NCBI GenBank assembly: GCA_014529385.2
Contig: CM043970.1
Coordinates: forward strand, 43,566,779-43,630,778
DNA length: 64,000 nucleotides
Direction: 5' to 3'
From: Adiantum capillus-veneris
Lineage: Eukaryota; Streptophyta; Polypodiopsida; Polypodiales; Pteridaceae
Positions 31,750 to 42,410 of the stretch are shown here, piece after piece (position 1 is the first letter of the stretch; each line of letters opens with the position of its first letter). A model generated the notes under the pieces. That model ran no database searches, was not told the DNA's origin, and saw only the letters and a program-made list of their open reading frames with translations. A program made the translations under genes and the position numbers.

Positions 31750-33840
31750 TCAGGGAGCTCTTGAGTAATGGTGTGTGTGGGGCAGAATATTTAAGTAAAT
31801 TCCTTGTGTTGTGTTGAGTTTTCTACGTGTGTGAGTGGCCAGAGTAGGTTGCTTCTTGCTCAACCATGATATACATGAACTGCCAAGCATGAAACAAAAA
31901 CCAGGTGTGGACACTAGTGTGTTAAAACAACCAGTCCAATTTGAGTCCAAAAAGCATGTAAGTTTGGCGGCAATGATCACCCCTTGGGATAAAACAAGCG
32001 ACGATATAAAGTGCTAATCAAGTAGCGGAAAATTCTCTTGACAGCATGCCAATGCTTAGACCTTGTGCTATGCATAAATCTACCGACCTGTAAGACTGCA
32101 AACTAAATAGTCGGTTTCGTGTTGCATACTAAATGAGACAACCAAAAATAGTTTGGTAAAGATTGACATCAACAAGATCGCCAGCATCATGAAAACTCAA
32201 TTCAAACATGTTTCCAAGGGAGTGGCAATAGCTTTGCAATCCTCAAGTCCAAACTTACATAGCAACATCTCTATGTAACTTTTATGACACAAGACAATAC
32301 CACCATTACACTGCTTAAACTGTATACCCAAGTAATGATGCAATAGCCCCAAATATTTCATCTTGAAAGTAGCATTCAAATAAGCCTTAAATTCAACAAT
32401 ATGTCTCTCATTTGGTCCAGTGATCAACAAATCATCCACCTAAAGAACCACAATGAGAAGTACATCACCCTCACGCTTTACATACAATGTGTTTTCTGTT
32501 GGACTATTACGAAAGCCTCGTTTGACCAAATGAGTGTCAGCCTTCTCATACCAAGCACAAGGAGATTGATTCAACCCATACAAAGATCTCTTACATCTAC
32601 ACACTTTATTCTCTTGTCCTTTCTTGACAAAATCGCAAGGCTACCTTACATAAACTTCCTCAAACATGTCACCATTCAAGAAAGCAGTAACAATGTAGGA
32701 TTGATGTACATCCCGCCAAAATGAGTTGTCAATGCACATAGAAAATTCACAGTAGTCATACAAAAAGTGGGAGAAAAAGTATCTTCATAATCTATGTATT
32801 TTTGTTGTTCATAACTTGTTGTAACAAGTCGAGCCTTACCGCGATCAATCTCACCATCGGTCTTGCGTTTCAACTTGTAAACCCACTTTGTACCAATGGC
32901 CTTTTTGCCAAGAGATCAATCACATAAAGTCCATGTGCATGTCATTCTCTATAAGTGCATCATATTCTGATTCCATGACAACCATTCAATTTTTTGAATT
33001 ATGTGCTTCATCAAAAGATAGAGGTTCCTTAACATCATGTAAATTAGACACACCCAAATCATAACAATTTGATGGATAAGATGCATGGCAAGAACTTGAA
33101 CGAGTACGACTAGAGAAAGGTGCATCCATTTTACTATCACATAAAGTATGCACCAGCCATTTAGGCATACTAGGGGCATACCTCTAGTCTACTCATTCTG
33201 AGCCCTTTCCTCATCAAGTACACCATGTACATCTCCATCAATAATAGGCTGATCTATAACATTTTCAAAAACCCCCATAGATTGTACATTTGCTTCGTTG
33301 GAATTTACATTTGAACTTCCACCATTGAAAAGAGGCAACAAAATGTCATAAATATCCTATGAGCTCACATTACTATCTCTAGTACATGACAACAAGGGCT
33401 AAATACAATCTTCCACAAACACAATATCCAGTAAGACCAAGATACACTTTGTGTGTGGATGATACAACCTGTAACCTTTGCTTTCAGCACTATAACCAAC
33501 AAAAATACATTTGATAATCTTATCATCCCATTTTTTGCGTTGTGTTTGTGGCAGCAAAGCATATGCCAAACAACCAAAAACATGCATGTGCTCAATATAA
33601 GGGTTTCTATCATGCCATGTTCATATGGAGTAATGGAGAATAAAGCTTTTGTAGGATACGTGCTTAGTACATAAATGTCACAATGATGGCCTCAAGCCAA
33701 AACAAATGTGGCAAAGATTGACTTTTGACCATACATCGTGCCATTTTCGTAAGTGACATGTTTTTCCTCTCAGCAGCACCATTTTGTTGAGGCATTGTTG
33801 GGCAAAAGAAAAAGTGGGACACCTCTATAGATATATGGCC
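31750..33840 (-). pseudogene. pol: copia pol remnant, antisense (copy B)
   Basis: Minus strand, 5' to 3': integrase C-terminal core with QNG-AERKN (about 33780), the CLAYALLPQTQRKKWDDK and KCIFVGYSAESKGYRLYHP block (33590-33420), the linker MPKWLVHTL..SSRTRSSSCHASY (33170-33000), RT from about 32870 (DGEID, ARLVTTSY) with the catalytic box at about 32440, then HHYLGIQF (about 32335), and RNase H (..GFCFMLGSSCISWLSKKQPTLA, about 31900). The Tyr of YVDD is a TAG stop. The element is 5'-truncated in the integrase (no LTR, gag or protease). It is the same family as 15388-19188. Confidence 0.85.
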
Positions 33841-34660
33841 CAATAGCGCTCAAACTTCAACCTCAGCACCAAAAAGCATGCCAAAACCACTCGTAGTAAA
33901 CCCCAACTAAAATGCATATGCTCTCTTGGGAATTTACCAGCACCCACATACGAGCAAAACCCTGTCAAAGCACGTATTTCCAGCACACATCGAACAATGC
34001 ATATGAAGACAAGGTCTTTCCCTTTCACAATTTAACATCACAAACCCACAATTTCAACATTAAATCCACAATTCATAGATACATGTCCTCCCAATCTGTC
34101 TACACATAATTTGCCACTAGGCTGCCATAGCCATAACCCTGCAGAGAACTAGTCATAACCTGAAGAGCACAACTCCAATTGGGGAACTTTAAAGATTGAG
34201 ATAAATATTGGAAATAAAGATTAAGATGACAAAAATTGAATCTACATGCCGCTACATGAAAAAATTGATGCGAATTGAGAGCTTTCCTGACACGACTATA
34301 CGTAGAGCAGGCAAGACAAGGCAAAAAGATGCATCTGAAAAAATCAAGGAGGCACAACGACCTAAAAAATTAAAATTTATGGAGTTTGGCTGAATTTTTT
34401 TAAGTTTGTACATGAGTTTTAGTTATATACAAGTCTCACTTCGAAAAACTCACTTACGGGTGCTTATAGTAACCTGACAGTTGGCGCTATACTAATGACT
34501 TTCTCTGCATGTACATGTGCTTGCTAAAGCAAGCTAAAAAACCCACAAAAAGAAATCCACACACCCTTTTGACATCGTGCATCATTTCCATAAGTACAAA
34601 TTTACAAAAAACGGGGTATCAAAAATACGTCCAAGATAGTTTGCCACACCCTAGCATGCT
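33841..34660. other. Unassigned segment between copia and gypsy remnants
   Basis: No supported gene. A TTGGCGCTATAC word near 34484 and a CAAAAGGGTGTGTGG purine-rich word on the minus strand near 34560 could be remains of a gypsy 3' region, but no LTR pair is visible. Short frames on both strands are not conserved as proteins. Confidence 0.4.
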
Positions 34661-35600
34661 AGATCATTCATAATTAGCAGCACAAAAGAGATCGTGTAAA
34701 CCACTTGAGGGAGTATTCATTTCATCCTCATAATTAGCCCCATGATCAGAAAATTCCTCAAAAGAAGGCTCACCCTCAAATAGAGTCATCAATCTTGCAA
34801 TATACTTCTTCAACCTGTAGCCATTCACACGTGTTGTATGTGGGCTACCATATTCCAAGTGAACAAGCTGATATGTGCCATTTGAAAACCTATTTAATAC
34901 GAAGAAAGGACCTCGCCACTTGATTTGAACCTTCTTTTGAAAAGTTCTATCAAGCTTGCTATTGTAATGAAGCACCATGTCACCCTTCTTGATGCCTTTG
35001 TCCTTCACCTTCTCATTTGCCTTTGCTTGATTGTTCTTCAATACCTGTTTATAATGCTCAAAATCCATCAACCTATCCAGTTGTACACATTGCAAATATA
35101 AAAGCCTCTCATTGAGTGCATCATTTAATTTAGGATCTTCTTCAAGCTTTAGCATCAGCTTCAAAGCTGGTATCTCCACCTCAATAGGAAGTAAAGCTGC
35201 TTCGCCAAAAACAAGATGGAAGGGAGAGAAACCAGTACCTGATTTGACGGTAGCCATGTAAGCCCATAGAGCACAATGTATCTCTAAATCCCAAGTCTTT
35301 ACATTGTCTCTTGTCATCTTTGTAAGCATCCCTATGATTTCTCCATTAAACCTTTCATTGAATCCATTGCATTGGGGATACTATAGAGTAGTAAACCTGT
35401 GATACACATGAAGCTTCTCACATACATAATCCACAAGCTCTTCTCTAAAACCTTGACCCTTGTCAGAAAGTAACTCTAATGGCATGCCAAATTTGTAGCA
35501 AATATCTTCATATAAAAACGAGGAGACATCTTTACTTGGGGTGTACGGAAGATAGATTGTACCCACTTCCCACAATCCGCACCCAAGCATGACCTTCGCA
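34661..35600 (-). pseudogene. pol: Ty3/gypsy integrase C-terminal half, antisense (copy B)
   Basis: The minus strand reads KDVSSFLYEDICYKFGMPLELLSDKG (second catalytic Asp in SDKG, about 35465), then a stop inside the TP-YPQ motif (about 35382). Next come QCNGFNERFNGE (catalytic Glu), then the intact 221-codon frame 35329-34664 with SPFHLVFGEAALLPIE, KGDMVLHYNSK, IKWRGPFFV and the final VNGYRLKKYIA. This is the standard gypsy integrase C-terminal architecture. The first catalytic Asp and the zinc finger are missing; the frame runs without stop into the palindrome array at about 35600. A small frameshift lies near 35575. Confidence 0.85.
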
Positions 35601-35604
35601 ATGC

Positions 35605-36101
35605 AGCTAACTCGCCAAGTTACCCTCGTGCCGGAAGTAGGAAATTGCGACGCGTGGCATACTTCTAGAACTTGGCAAGTTACTTGTAAGAAGCTCCATG
35701 TAACTCGCCGAGTGACGTGGTCATGCCACAAAGGTGACATGTTATTTCCAGGTACATGCACACACATCATTTCCACGTAACTCACCGATTAACGTGGCTA
35801 TGCCAACATAGGCAAGCCACATAACTCGGTGAGTAACGTGACAAAGCCTACTAGATTGCTACATAGGGGGGGCCATGTAACTCAGCGAGTTATGTGGATG
35901 CCTTCTTGTAAAAACTCTCAACAATGACGTGGCCTACCCGTCATAAGTCCACGTAACTCGGCAAGTTACATGGTACGTAACCTGGCGAGTTACCTGGACA
36001 CCATGTAACCCGGCAAGTTACGTGGACACCACGTAACTCGGATAGTTATGTGGACATGTCTCCAACCGTTTGCATTCCACAGAACTGGGCAAGTTACGTG
36101 G
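35605..36101. repeat. Array of 25-bp palindromes (copy B)
   Basis: At least nine near-palindromic 25-mers (left arm CCACGTAACTCG, one centre base, right arm CGAGTTACGTGG) lie at 35696-35720, 35773-35797, 35817-35841, 35873-35897, 35949-35973, 35973-35997, 36001-36025, 36029-36053 and 36077-36101. Two shorter ones lie at about 35607-35623 and 35667-35683. Each copy has one to six changes. Spacers are 0 to about 52 bp and unrelated to one another. Arms carry an ACGT core. Copy D repeats the array at 63712-64000, cut by the window end. Confidence 0.9.
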
Positions 36102-36247
36102 CACTCGATGAGATTTGCAGAGATGATTGAACATGGACCCACATGCGTGCATGGACTTTTTTGAGGACAATCGTACTGAGTGTCTAGCTCAGAGAATGTC
36201 TGGATCAAATCTCTGTCACTCTTTTTCTCTATTGAGACTCTTTTTCC

Positions 36248-36285
<38 letters not shown>

Positions 36286-36400
36286 ATACAAGGGGCGGCA
36301 ACAGAAATAAACAGACAACCACACACACACACACACACAGTTTTCTTTTTTAATTTTAGTTGATGAAAATCTAGTTGTCCATACAGATGATAAACTACTT
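36102..36400. other. Flank with (CT)n and (CA)n tracts
   Basis: CT at about 36256-36282 and CA at 36320-36339. No gene. This marks the right end of the known unit; the corresponding part of D is outside the window. Confidence 0.7.
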
Positions 36401-36409
36401 ATCTAAGTA

Positions 36410-36800
36410 TAGACCAATCTGGTTGACCATATATGCGACAATAAAGATGATGATATAGAAAATAATATAATCTAGTTAACCATACAAAGAACCACTTAAA
36501 AGGGCTTGGAGAAATCCTATAAGAAACCATATAGATGACCATATAGAGGATCATAGCATCAACCATACAGATGACCATATATATCCCTATCTAGAAGATT
36601 GTAGAACTGGCCATATAGACTAGCATAGAACTAACCATATAGACTACCATATACATGTGGTCTATGGAAAAAGGAAAGCACTATATTTAGATGACCATAT
36701 GCATGCCAATGTAGAGGACGATATAAATTCCCAAGTAGATAGTCATAGAGAAAACCATATACATACAATCATAACATAATCCATCATATAGAAAGATACA
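36410..36800 (+). repeat. Degenerate CCATATAGATGA-type minisatellite
   Basis: About nine ACCATATA words, mostly followed by GAT/GAC/CAT, recur at irregular 12-50 bp spacing over roughly 380 bp, with variants such as ACCATACAG. It is AT-rich and has no reading frame. Confidence 0.7.
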
Positions 36801-36866
36801 ATGAAGAGGACCCTATTGATGACATTAGCTGATAATATTGATCATATCCTAATTCATGATGGAAGA

Positions 36867-37074
36867 GCTAAAATGGGATGTATGAGCCATATGTCCCATT
36901 TTAGCACATAGTATGGCCCTTGACCTCCCAAACCATATCGGATGGATGTGTGAGTTTTTAAGAGTGGTTGAATGGTGCTCACACCCATTTGTGCAAAGTC
37001 TCATGGTCATCCGATATGGTTTGGTCGGTCCCGACCCATACTATGTGCTAAAATGGGTTATATGAGCCATATGT
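36867..37074. repeat. Snapback hairpin with 50-bp arms and flanking direct repeats
   Basis: Left arm 36895-36944 and right arm 37008-37057 are inverted repeats with about 39 of 50 positions paired; the mismatches are concentrated in one ~11-nt internal block. The loop is 63 nt. Outside the arms the words GCTAAAATGGG..TATGAGCCATATGT occur in direct orientation at 36867-36894 and 37047-37074. A nested perfect 12-bp inverted repeat (36867-36878 with 36894-36905) offers an alternative fold. It could be a MITE, a foldback element or a small-RNA hairpin. Confidence 0.8.
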
Positions 37075-37079
37075 TTAAC

Positions 37080-37430
37080 TCTTGATCATTAAAAGCATAA
37101 AAAACAGTTCAACAATTTACAACAAGAAGCTGAATGTGAATGGATTCAAAAACATAAAATCTCTTACCTTTCAATGATTTGGATTAAGAACGTATTGAAA
37201 GTAGTTACCAATTTATTGTGAGTCACTTCTCGTGCAGAATTTGACAAATCCGTCATGGAAAACATCTTTAAAACACCTCAAAACCTTGATAACAACTCTT
37301 CAAATGCTAAAATCGGAGTTTTGAGCAAAAAGTTATGATGATTTTATGTTTGATGAATTGCAGATTTATGCTGCATGCTATACAAAGCCATGGGAGGCAA
37401 AAAACACACTATGTTTGTGAAGAAACAACA
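37080..37430 (-). repeat. Inverted copy of retroelement leader (see 9005-9365)
   Basis: The minus strand matches 9005-9365 through TTTCTTCACAAA, GCCTCCCATGGC, GGTGTTTTAAAGATGTT, GAAGTGACTCACAA and GAAAGGTAAGA. The primer-binding site is not preserved at the 5' side here. The upstream sequence (minus, 37560-37440) ends with an AATAAAGAAGAGG stretch that may be LTR. Bases 37431-37647 otherwise show nothing. Confidence 0.65.
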
Positions 37431-37647
37431 ACCATGTTCTGCATGAACTCAAGCCTCTTCTTTATTGAACAACCCATGGAGGGATCAATAATTAGATTCA
37501 TTTTAATCAATGTGCTCTCTTAGAAATACACATTTATTGGAGGTAGATTCAATCTCCTCCATGGTGGCTCCCACTACTGACACATTGGCTTGTCCCAGAA
37601 AAAACAATAATGAATAATAAACTAAACACTCTACTAATTGAATGACC

Positions 37648-38280
37648 TCATATTAAGTGAATAAACATACCATTAAAAAATATTTCTTCACTTCTTGGAT
37701 AAGAGCCATGTGAGTAATCAAGCCACGAAGGGAAATGATCTTTCTCCCAATCATTGACTACTCTATTGACCATCCAAGACAAAAACATAGAATCAATCCC
37801 TGAAGGATATTTCCAATCCTCAATCCTCTCTGGCATAACCTCTAAAGAGTGATCATCAAAGAATTTCACCAACCATTTACTTTTAATGACTGAACACCAA
37901 ACAACTTGGGTAAAAAATATAAAGATTCTTTTGACAACAGAAGACAGATACACCATCATATAATCAACATTTATCACCTACAAAGGAGCCTCTTTAATGA
38001 CTCCAAGAGCTCTGGGATCTTGTCATATGCTTCTTTGGTATTCATTTTTCCCCATAGCTCAAGGAAATAGAAGTCCAAATGTTGTCTCTATTGATGAGAG
38101 AACCAAGTCTCGAAGTCGTTAGGAATGAACTTTCCCTTCAACTTGAAGCATTGCTTTAACAAATTTCCCAGTACCACTCCTTTCTCAAGTACATTCTAAA
38201 CTTTTGTGCGCTAAGATACATTTCGCTAACAGGATCATCTCTTTTGCATGTCAAAATAGATTGAAAAACGTCTCGTTTTC
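37648..38280 (-). pseudogene. Unrecognised decayed coding region, part 1
   Basis: On the minus strand three stretches look protein-like: KRDVFQSILTCKRDDPVSEMYLSAQKF (about 38275-38195), KQCFKLKGKFIPNDFETWF then LELWGKMNTKEAYDKIPELLESLK (about 38160-37990), and a 109-codon frame 37977-37648 with Trp-rich WLVKFFDDHSLEV..SWMVNRVVNDWEKDHFPSWLDY. They lie in different frames or are separated by stops. AAGGTAA/TAG words between some suggest introns or decay. I do not recognise the family; a transposase-like or plant gene fragment is possible. Confidence 0.35.
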
Positions 38281-39039
38281 TACAAAACTTTAGAGTATAA
38301 ATAAGTTAGTAGGTAAGGAGGTTACAAAAATATACGTACTTTATAAGCCCTTTCATTGAAAACATTTTTGGTTCTACTCATATCAAGGGTTCCCTTATGT
38401 TGTGAAGACAAGGAAGGATCATTTATGTCTGCAATATTTTTCATTATAGTAGCATCAAACACTTACTAATTACAAGGTAACTTAATATTAATAAGAAGAA
38501 TATTAAGAATTTTGAGAGTCAAGACACAACAAAGAAGAGAAAACAATGCTATCCAACACAAGAAAAGAATATACTAACCTTCCAAAAAAGCATTGCTAAA
38601 AAAGATAAGGGTGCATTGTACCATGTACCCTTATCTGCCTTTCTTTCACAAGCCAATTCTACTTCTATCCAATGCAACCAGTCTCTTGGAAAATCCTTCA
38701 AAAGAGACTCTTTACTAGTGGTAGAAAGCTTTTGAAATAGAAATAGTTATTGGCCAATTGGTACAAATGGTTTTGCGACCAATTCTTCAAAATCATTCAA
38801 ACTCAAAGAATTAAACGCATAAGAGAAACAGATCTCTAGCGTTCATAAAAAACAACTCAATACTCACTCATTTTGAGTCCTTAAAGCAAGCATGAGCTCT
38901 CCCTCTACTCCTCCATGCACGTTGACAAATCGACACTTGAAAGAGCAATCCCTCTTTTTTATCATTGAGTACTCTAAGCATTCAAAGACTAGTGTAAAGT
39001 AAACCCACCTTTATAATAATTATGAAAGAAATATACTTT

Positions 39040-39690
39040 AAAAAGAAAAGATTTACGTGACTTGATCATGCTCATCCAAGTCTTCAGGCGATGGTTGCCA
39101 TACCAAACAAATAATTTTTGCCACAAAGATCTTCCCATTCTAGAGGCAAGGCTCGCTCAATGTCAAATTTGGCCCCACTCTAATTTGCTATTTTTTGTGA
39201 CAGGTTGTTCATCATACCCAGCCCTCTTGAAGGAGACAATGAAAGGTGCTCCAAACACTATATCGTAAGGTCTCAAGTCTTCTTACAAGACTACTCCTAT
39301 GGCTTCACTTTCCATCAATATACAAAGGGGTATACATGGAGGGTCTTGAGATCTATTCACTATGAAGCCCTCAACTATCTGTTCTATGATACACCCTTGA
39401 ACATCCTTGCCAAAAGTTGTGGGATGGTCTAAGGGTTTAGGTATGATTGTTGTAGCCTCAAAAGTACCTACATGATGATCAATATTTGGACTACCGATAC
39501 CTAAAGGAAGGGATTGTATTGGTGCATTGATCTGATTCTACTGATAGAAAACAATGATGAAAGTAGAAGAGAATTACTAAATGACTTTTGAGAATAACAT
39601 TGAAATGAAAAAAATCTCTAAAAACTATACCTCTCTTGTGCTTGCTCCTCTTAAGCATCCTTGATCTTGAGGAAGCCCTTTCCATTTCCT
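39040..39690 (-). pseudogene. Unrecognised decayed coding region, part 2
   Basis: The minus strand carries HHVGTFEATTIIPKPLDHP then an acidic/hydrophobic run (about 39480-39280), and upstream a basic start MERASSRSRMLKRSKHKRG (39685-39630) followed by an AT-rich intron-like stretch. It may be the 5' part of the same former gene as 37648-38280. No domain is recognised. Between the two (38281-39039) the sequence is AT-rich with no clear frame. Confidence 0.25.
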
Positions 39691-39759
39691 TGTAAAGAAA
39701 ATAAACATCAGCAAAAAAAGAATCAATAAAATCTCATAGTTGCAAATCACTATTTTAAA

Positions 39760-40640
39760 ATCACTAGTTGAAAAACAAATTTCATTTCGAAAGACATGTT
39801 TATTAATATGTTTAGCTTTGCACTCTCCTAAGTAAATGCTTGAAAAAAAGATGAATTATAAAAATTATTTTCACGAGTGTCTTTGATTTAGACCAATCAC
39901 TATAGACCAAAGAGTGTAAGTGTTTTTGAAGAAAAGGCCTTGTTCACTCCACTAAAGCATCAATTTAGAAAATAATTTTCACATAAAAGTAACAATGTGT
40001 ACTCTCATATATAAATGTTTCAAAAAAAGCTTAGGACATCCACTAGGAAATATGTAAGATAGCACGTGTGAACAAAATAAGGGATTTATCATTAGGTACA
40101 TTTACCAAAAAATGTACTTACATAAAGGGTTTTTTAATTGAGAAAGTGAAATATACATATGGGCTAAGTTTTTTTACAAAAATGCATACAAAAAGGATAT
40201 ATATAATACTTGAAAATATACATGTAAGCTATTATGTAAATACCTCTTGTTTGCATGTGCTATATGCAATATTTACATAGTGGAGTTCTCAAGAAAAAAA
40301 GTTGAATTTTGTATAATATCCAACTCCTTTAAAAAAAACAACATGCACTCTCTTAAATAGATGTGTAAAAAAAGCATGAAATTTAGAAAATAGTTTTCAC
40401 ATTGAAATGTAATGTGCATTCTATTAAGTAAATGTTTTCAAAAAGATTGAAATTTGCATAATATTTTACTCGCTAAAAGAGCAACGTGCACTACTCGTAA
40501 ATAGATGTGTCAAAAATGACATCAATTTAAACAATATTTCTCATGAAAAAATAAACAACATTTTGAAAAATATTTTTCACATTGAAATAATAGTGTGCAC
40601 TTTGCTACGTAAATGTTTTGTAAAAAAAGACAAATTTAGG
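39760..40640 (+). repeat. Degenerate ~75-bp minisatellite
   Basis: The blocks AATTTAGAAAATA, TTTTCACATTGAAA, AATGTGCACTCT, TAAGTAAATGTTT and CAAAAAAAG recur in that order about seven times. The interruption at 40030-40290 contains unrelated sequence. The array is very AT-rich. Nothing else is seen from 40641 to 41085. Confidence 0.75.
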
Positions 40641-41087
40641 AATAATGGAAAAAATTCAAGTCCCATTTTTTGAAATGGTTCATCTAATTGGAGGTATTTT
40701 GGCAATATACAAGAGCCCACCATGTAATAGGATCCTCTTCTTAGTGTAACTGAAGTATCCTCTTGTTATGTATAGAAAGAAACTTCTAGTACATTTTGGA
40801 ATCATTTTACCAATATTGTTCATTGCTACATGAAAAATTAAATAGCTTTAATTCAGTCAAAACTTGACATGCTAATTAATTTTGACTACTCACAAGTAAG
40901 GGGTCTTTTGGAAGAACAAAGGATATCATTCTCCTATTTTAGGGGTCAAAATATGGAAAATGCAAGTCCTTGACTATTAGGAGTTTGCAAATGAGCTCCA
41001 TTTTTCTTGGAAACTGGTATGAATTTTGAGCCTTAATAGAAAGCTATTATTTAAAGAATCATCTAAAGCCCTAAGAAAAAGCCTCCC

Positions 41088-41433
41088 AATCATTCAAGTA
41101 TGTGATGGGCATGAGGCAAGCTCCCCGCTCATTTACATACATAATGAGCATGAGGTCTGAACTTAAGTTCGAGCCTACATGTTTGTTGATAGGAACATAT
41201 CCCGCAAGCCTCCATGGTTCCCTCTCATTTACATATATAACGAGCACGACCAAGCATGGAAGCTCCATGCTTTCCCCTCATTTACATACATAATGAGCAT
41301 GAACATGCATGCAAGCTCGAACTTAAGTTTGAGCCTTCATGCTTGATAATAGGTTTAGATCCCATATGTCTCCATTCATTCGAATAGGTTTAGATCCAAT
41401 AGGCCCCCTCATTTACATACACAATGAGCATGA
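41088..41433 (+). repeat. Repeated CTCATTTACATACATAATGAG module with CTCGAACTTAAGTTCGAG palindromes
   Basis: The 26-bp word beginning CTCATTTACATA and ending AATGAGCATGA occurs at 41128-41153, 41277-41302 and 41408-41433, with a diverged copy at 41224-41249. It is itself an imperfect inverted repeat (CTCATT/AATGAG). Between copies 1-2 and 3-4 lie near-palindromes around GAACTTAAGTTCGAGCC (about 41157 and 41307) and GGTTTAGATCC words. Confidence 0.85.
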
Positions 41434-41443
41434 ACAAGCATGG

Positions 41444-41445
<2 letters not shown>

Positions 41446-41532
<87 letters not shown>

Positions 41533-41708
41533 ATTTGAGGGTTTGCAAATAGCCCTGTTGTGCCAGTCTGGAAAAATATATTTTTTCAGAGAGTTTACAA
41601 TTAATGATCAATCTCGAGTAAGCATGTTCACCAAGCAGAGAGATACATCTGATGATCCGAGGGAAAAACCCCATACCTTGCATGATTTGTTGCACAAAGT
41701 CCCACTGC

Positions 41709-41789
<81 letters not shown>

Positions 41790-41798
41790 CTCTCTCTA
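41446..41798 (+). repeat. Two very long (CT)n tracts bracketing a LINE RT fragment
   Basis: CT runs at 41446-41530 (85 bp) and 41712-41798 (about 87 bp) flank a 180-bp antisense LINE RT piece. In copy B the second tract is only about 17 bp (21235-21251) and the first is absent, so both expanded in C or its ancestor. Confidence 0.95.
41543..41711 (-). mobile_element. LINE RT fragment between CT tracts
   Basis: The minus strand reads WDFVQQIMQGMGFFPRII, then AYSRLIINCKLSE..FSRLAQQG, the non-LTR RT block that precedes RQGCPLSPL. It is nearly identical to 21234-21060 in copy B but is cut at 41543 by a CT tract rather than continuing to the catalytic box. Confidence 0.75.
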
Positions 41799-42057
41799 CC
41801 CTGATGCGGCCAACCTTGCCGACCTCTCCTAGTGCTGCATGGCAAGGCTCTTCTACAACATCCCCATGGTCCGAGTAGGAGGATAGAAATACCACACAAT
41901 TTGAGAGAGAGGAGGCTCACTGACCCCGACCAATTCTGAGAGAGCTTGGGTGGAGAGGCCATGTGCAACATTTTCAGTTTTTGCATGGGCTACGACCTTT
42001 ACTCGCTCCATCGATTGTGTCATTGCAGGTTTTCATGGGTTCATGTTTTTTTTTTTG

Positions 42058-42066
42058 TGTGTTTGA

Positions 42067-42106
<40 letters not shown>

Positions 42107-42107
42107 A

Positions 42108-42137
<30 letters not shown>
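42058..42137 (+). repeat. Compound microsatellite (GT)n(GA)n(G)30
   Basis: GT about 42067-42087, GA 42088-42106, G-run 42108-42137. It is the counterpart of 21505-21580. The following 42138-42308 is unit sequence without a gene. Confidence 0.95.
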
Positions 42138-42138
<1 letters not shown>

Positions 42139-42307
42139 GGCTATAACCACACCCTAGGGTTTGACCTTGCGACTACCTGCAAAACAATAACCTCTCCACA
42201 CCCCTCCACCCACCTACGAGGTTGTGCCCACACCTTGCGGCGAGGGTAGCAAAACAATAGGCTACTCAAGTGATAAGAGGGTGTCAGCCAATTGTGCATC
42301 AAAATCA

Positions 42308-42340
<33 letters not shown>

Positions 42341-42410
42341 GGGAAAACTTATTATTTACATATATATTACATCATCTCGTCATTGATCAATGTCAGATCC
42401 GACTTATGAA

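Larger units (their letters stand above)
20960..36101 (+). repeat. Composite repeat unit, copy B (most complete)
   Basis: The left part (20960-21775 and 22349-24010) matches copy C at 41530-42330 and 46495-48215, the difference being the LINE inserted in C. From 23720 onward it matches copy D (51863-64000) almost base for base. It is the only copy with both ends of the known unit inside the window. The whole is about 15 kb. Confidence 0.85.

Noticed and set aside
34470-34500. Gypsy primer-binding site (TTGGCGCTATAC).
   Set aside because: Wrong position and orientation relative to the antisense integrase, and no LTR could be paired with it.
35605-36101. CRISPR array.
   Set aside because: The repeats are imperfect palindromes, spacers vary from 0 to about 52 bp, no cas genes are present and the context is eukaryotic.
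41649-41668. CTGATGA..GAGGGAAA resembles a hammerhead ribozyme core (also at 21173).
   Set aside because: It is antisense to conserved LINE RT codons (GFFPRII), stem II would be 2-3 bp and no stems I and III could be drawn, so it is coincidence.
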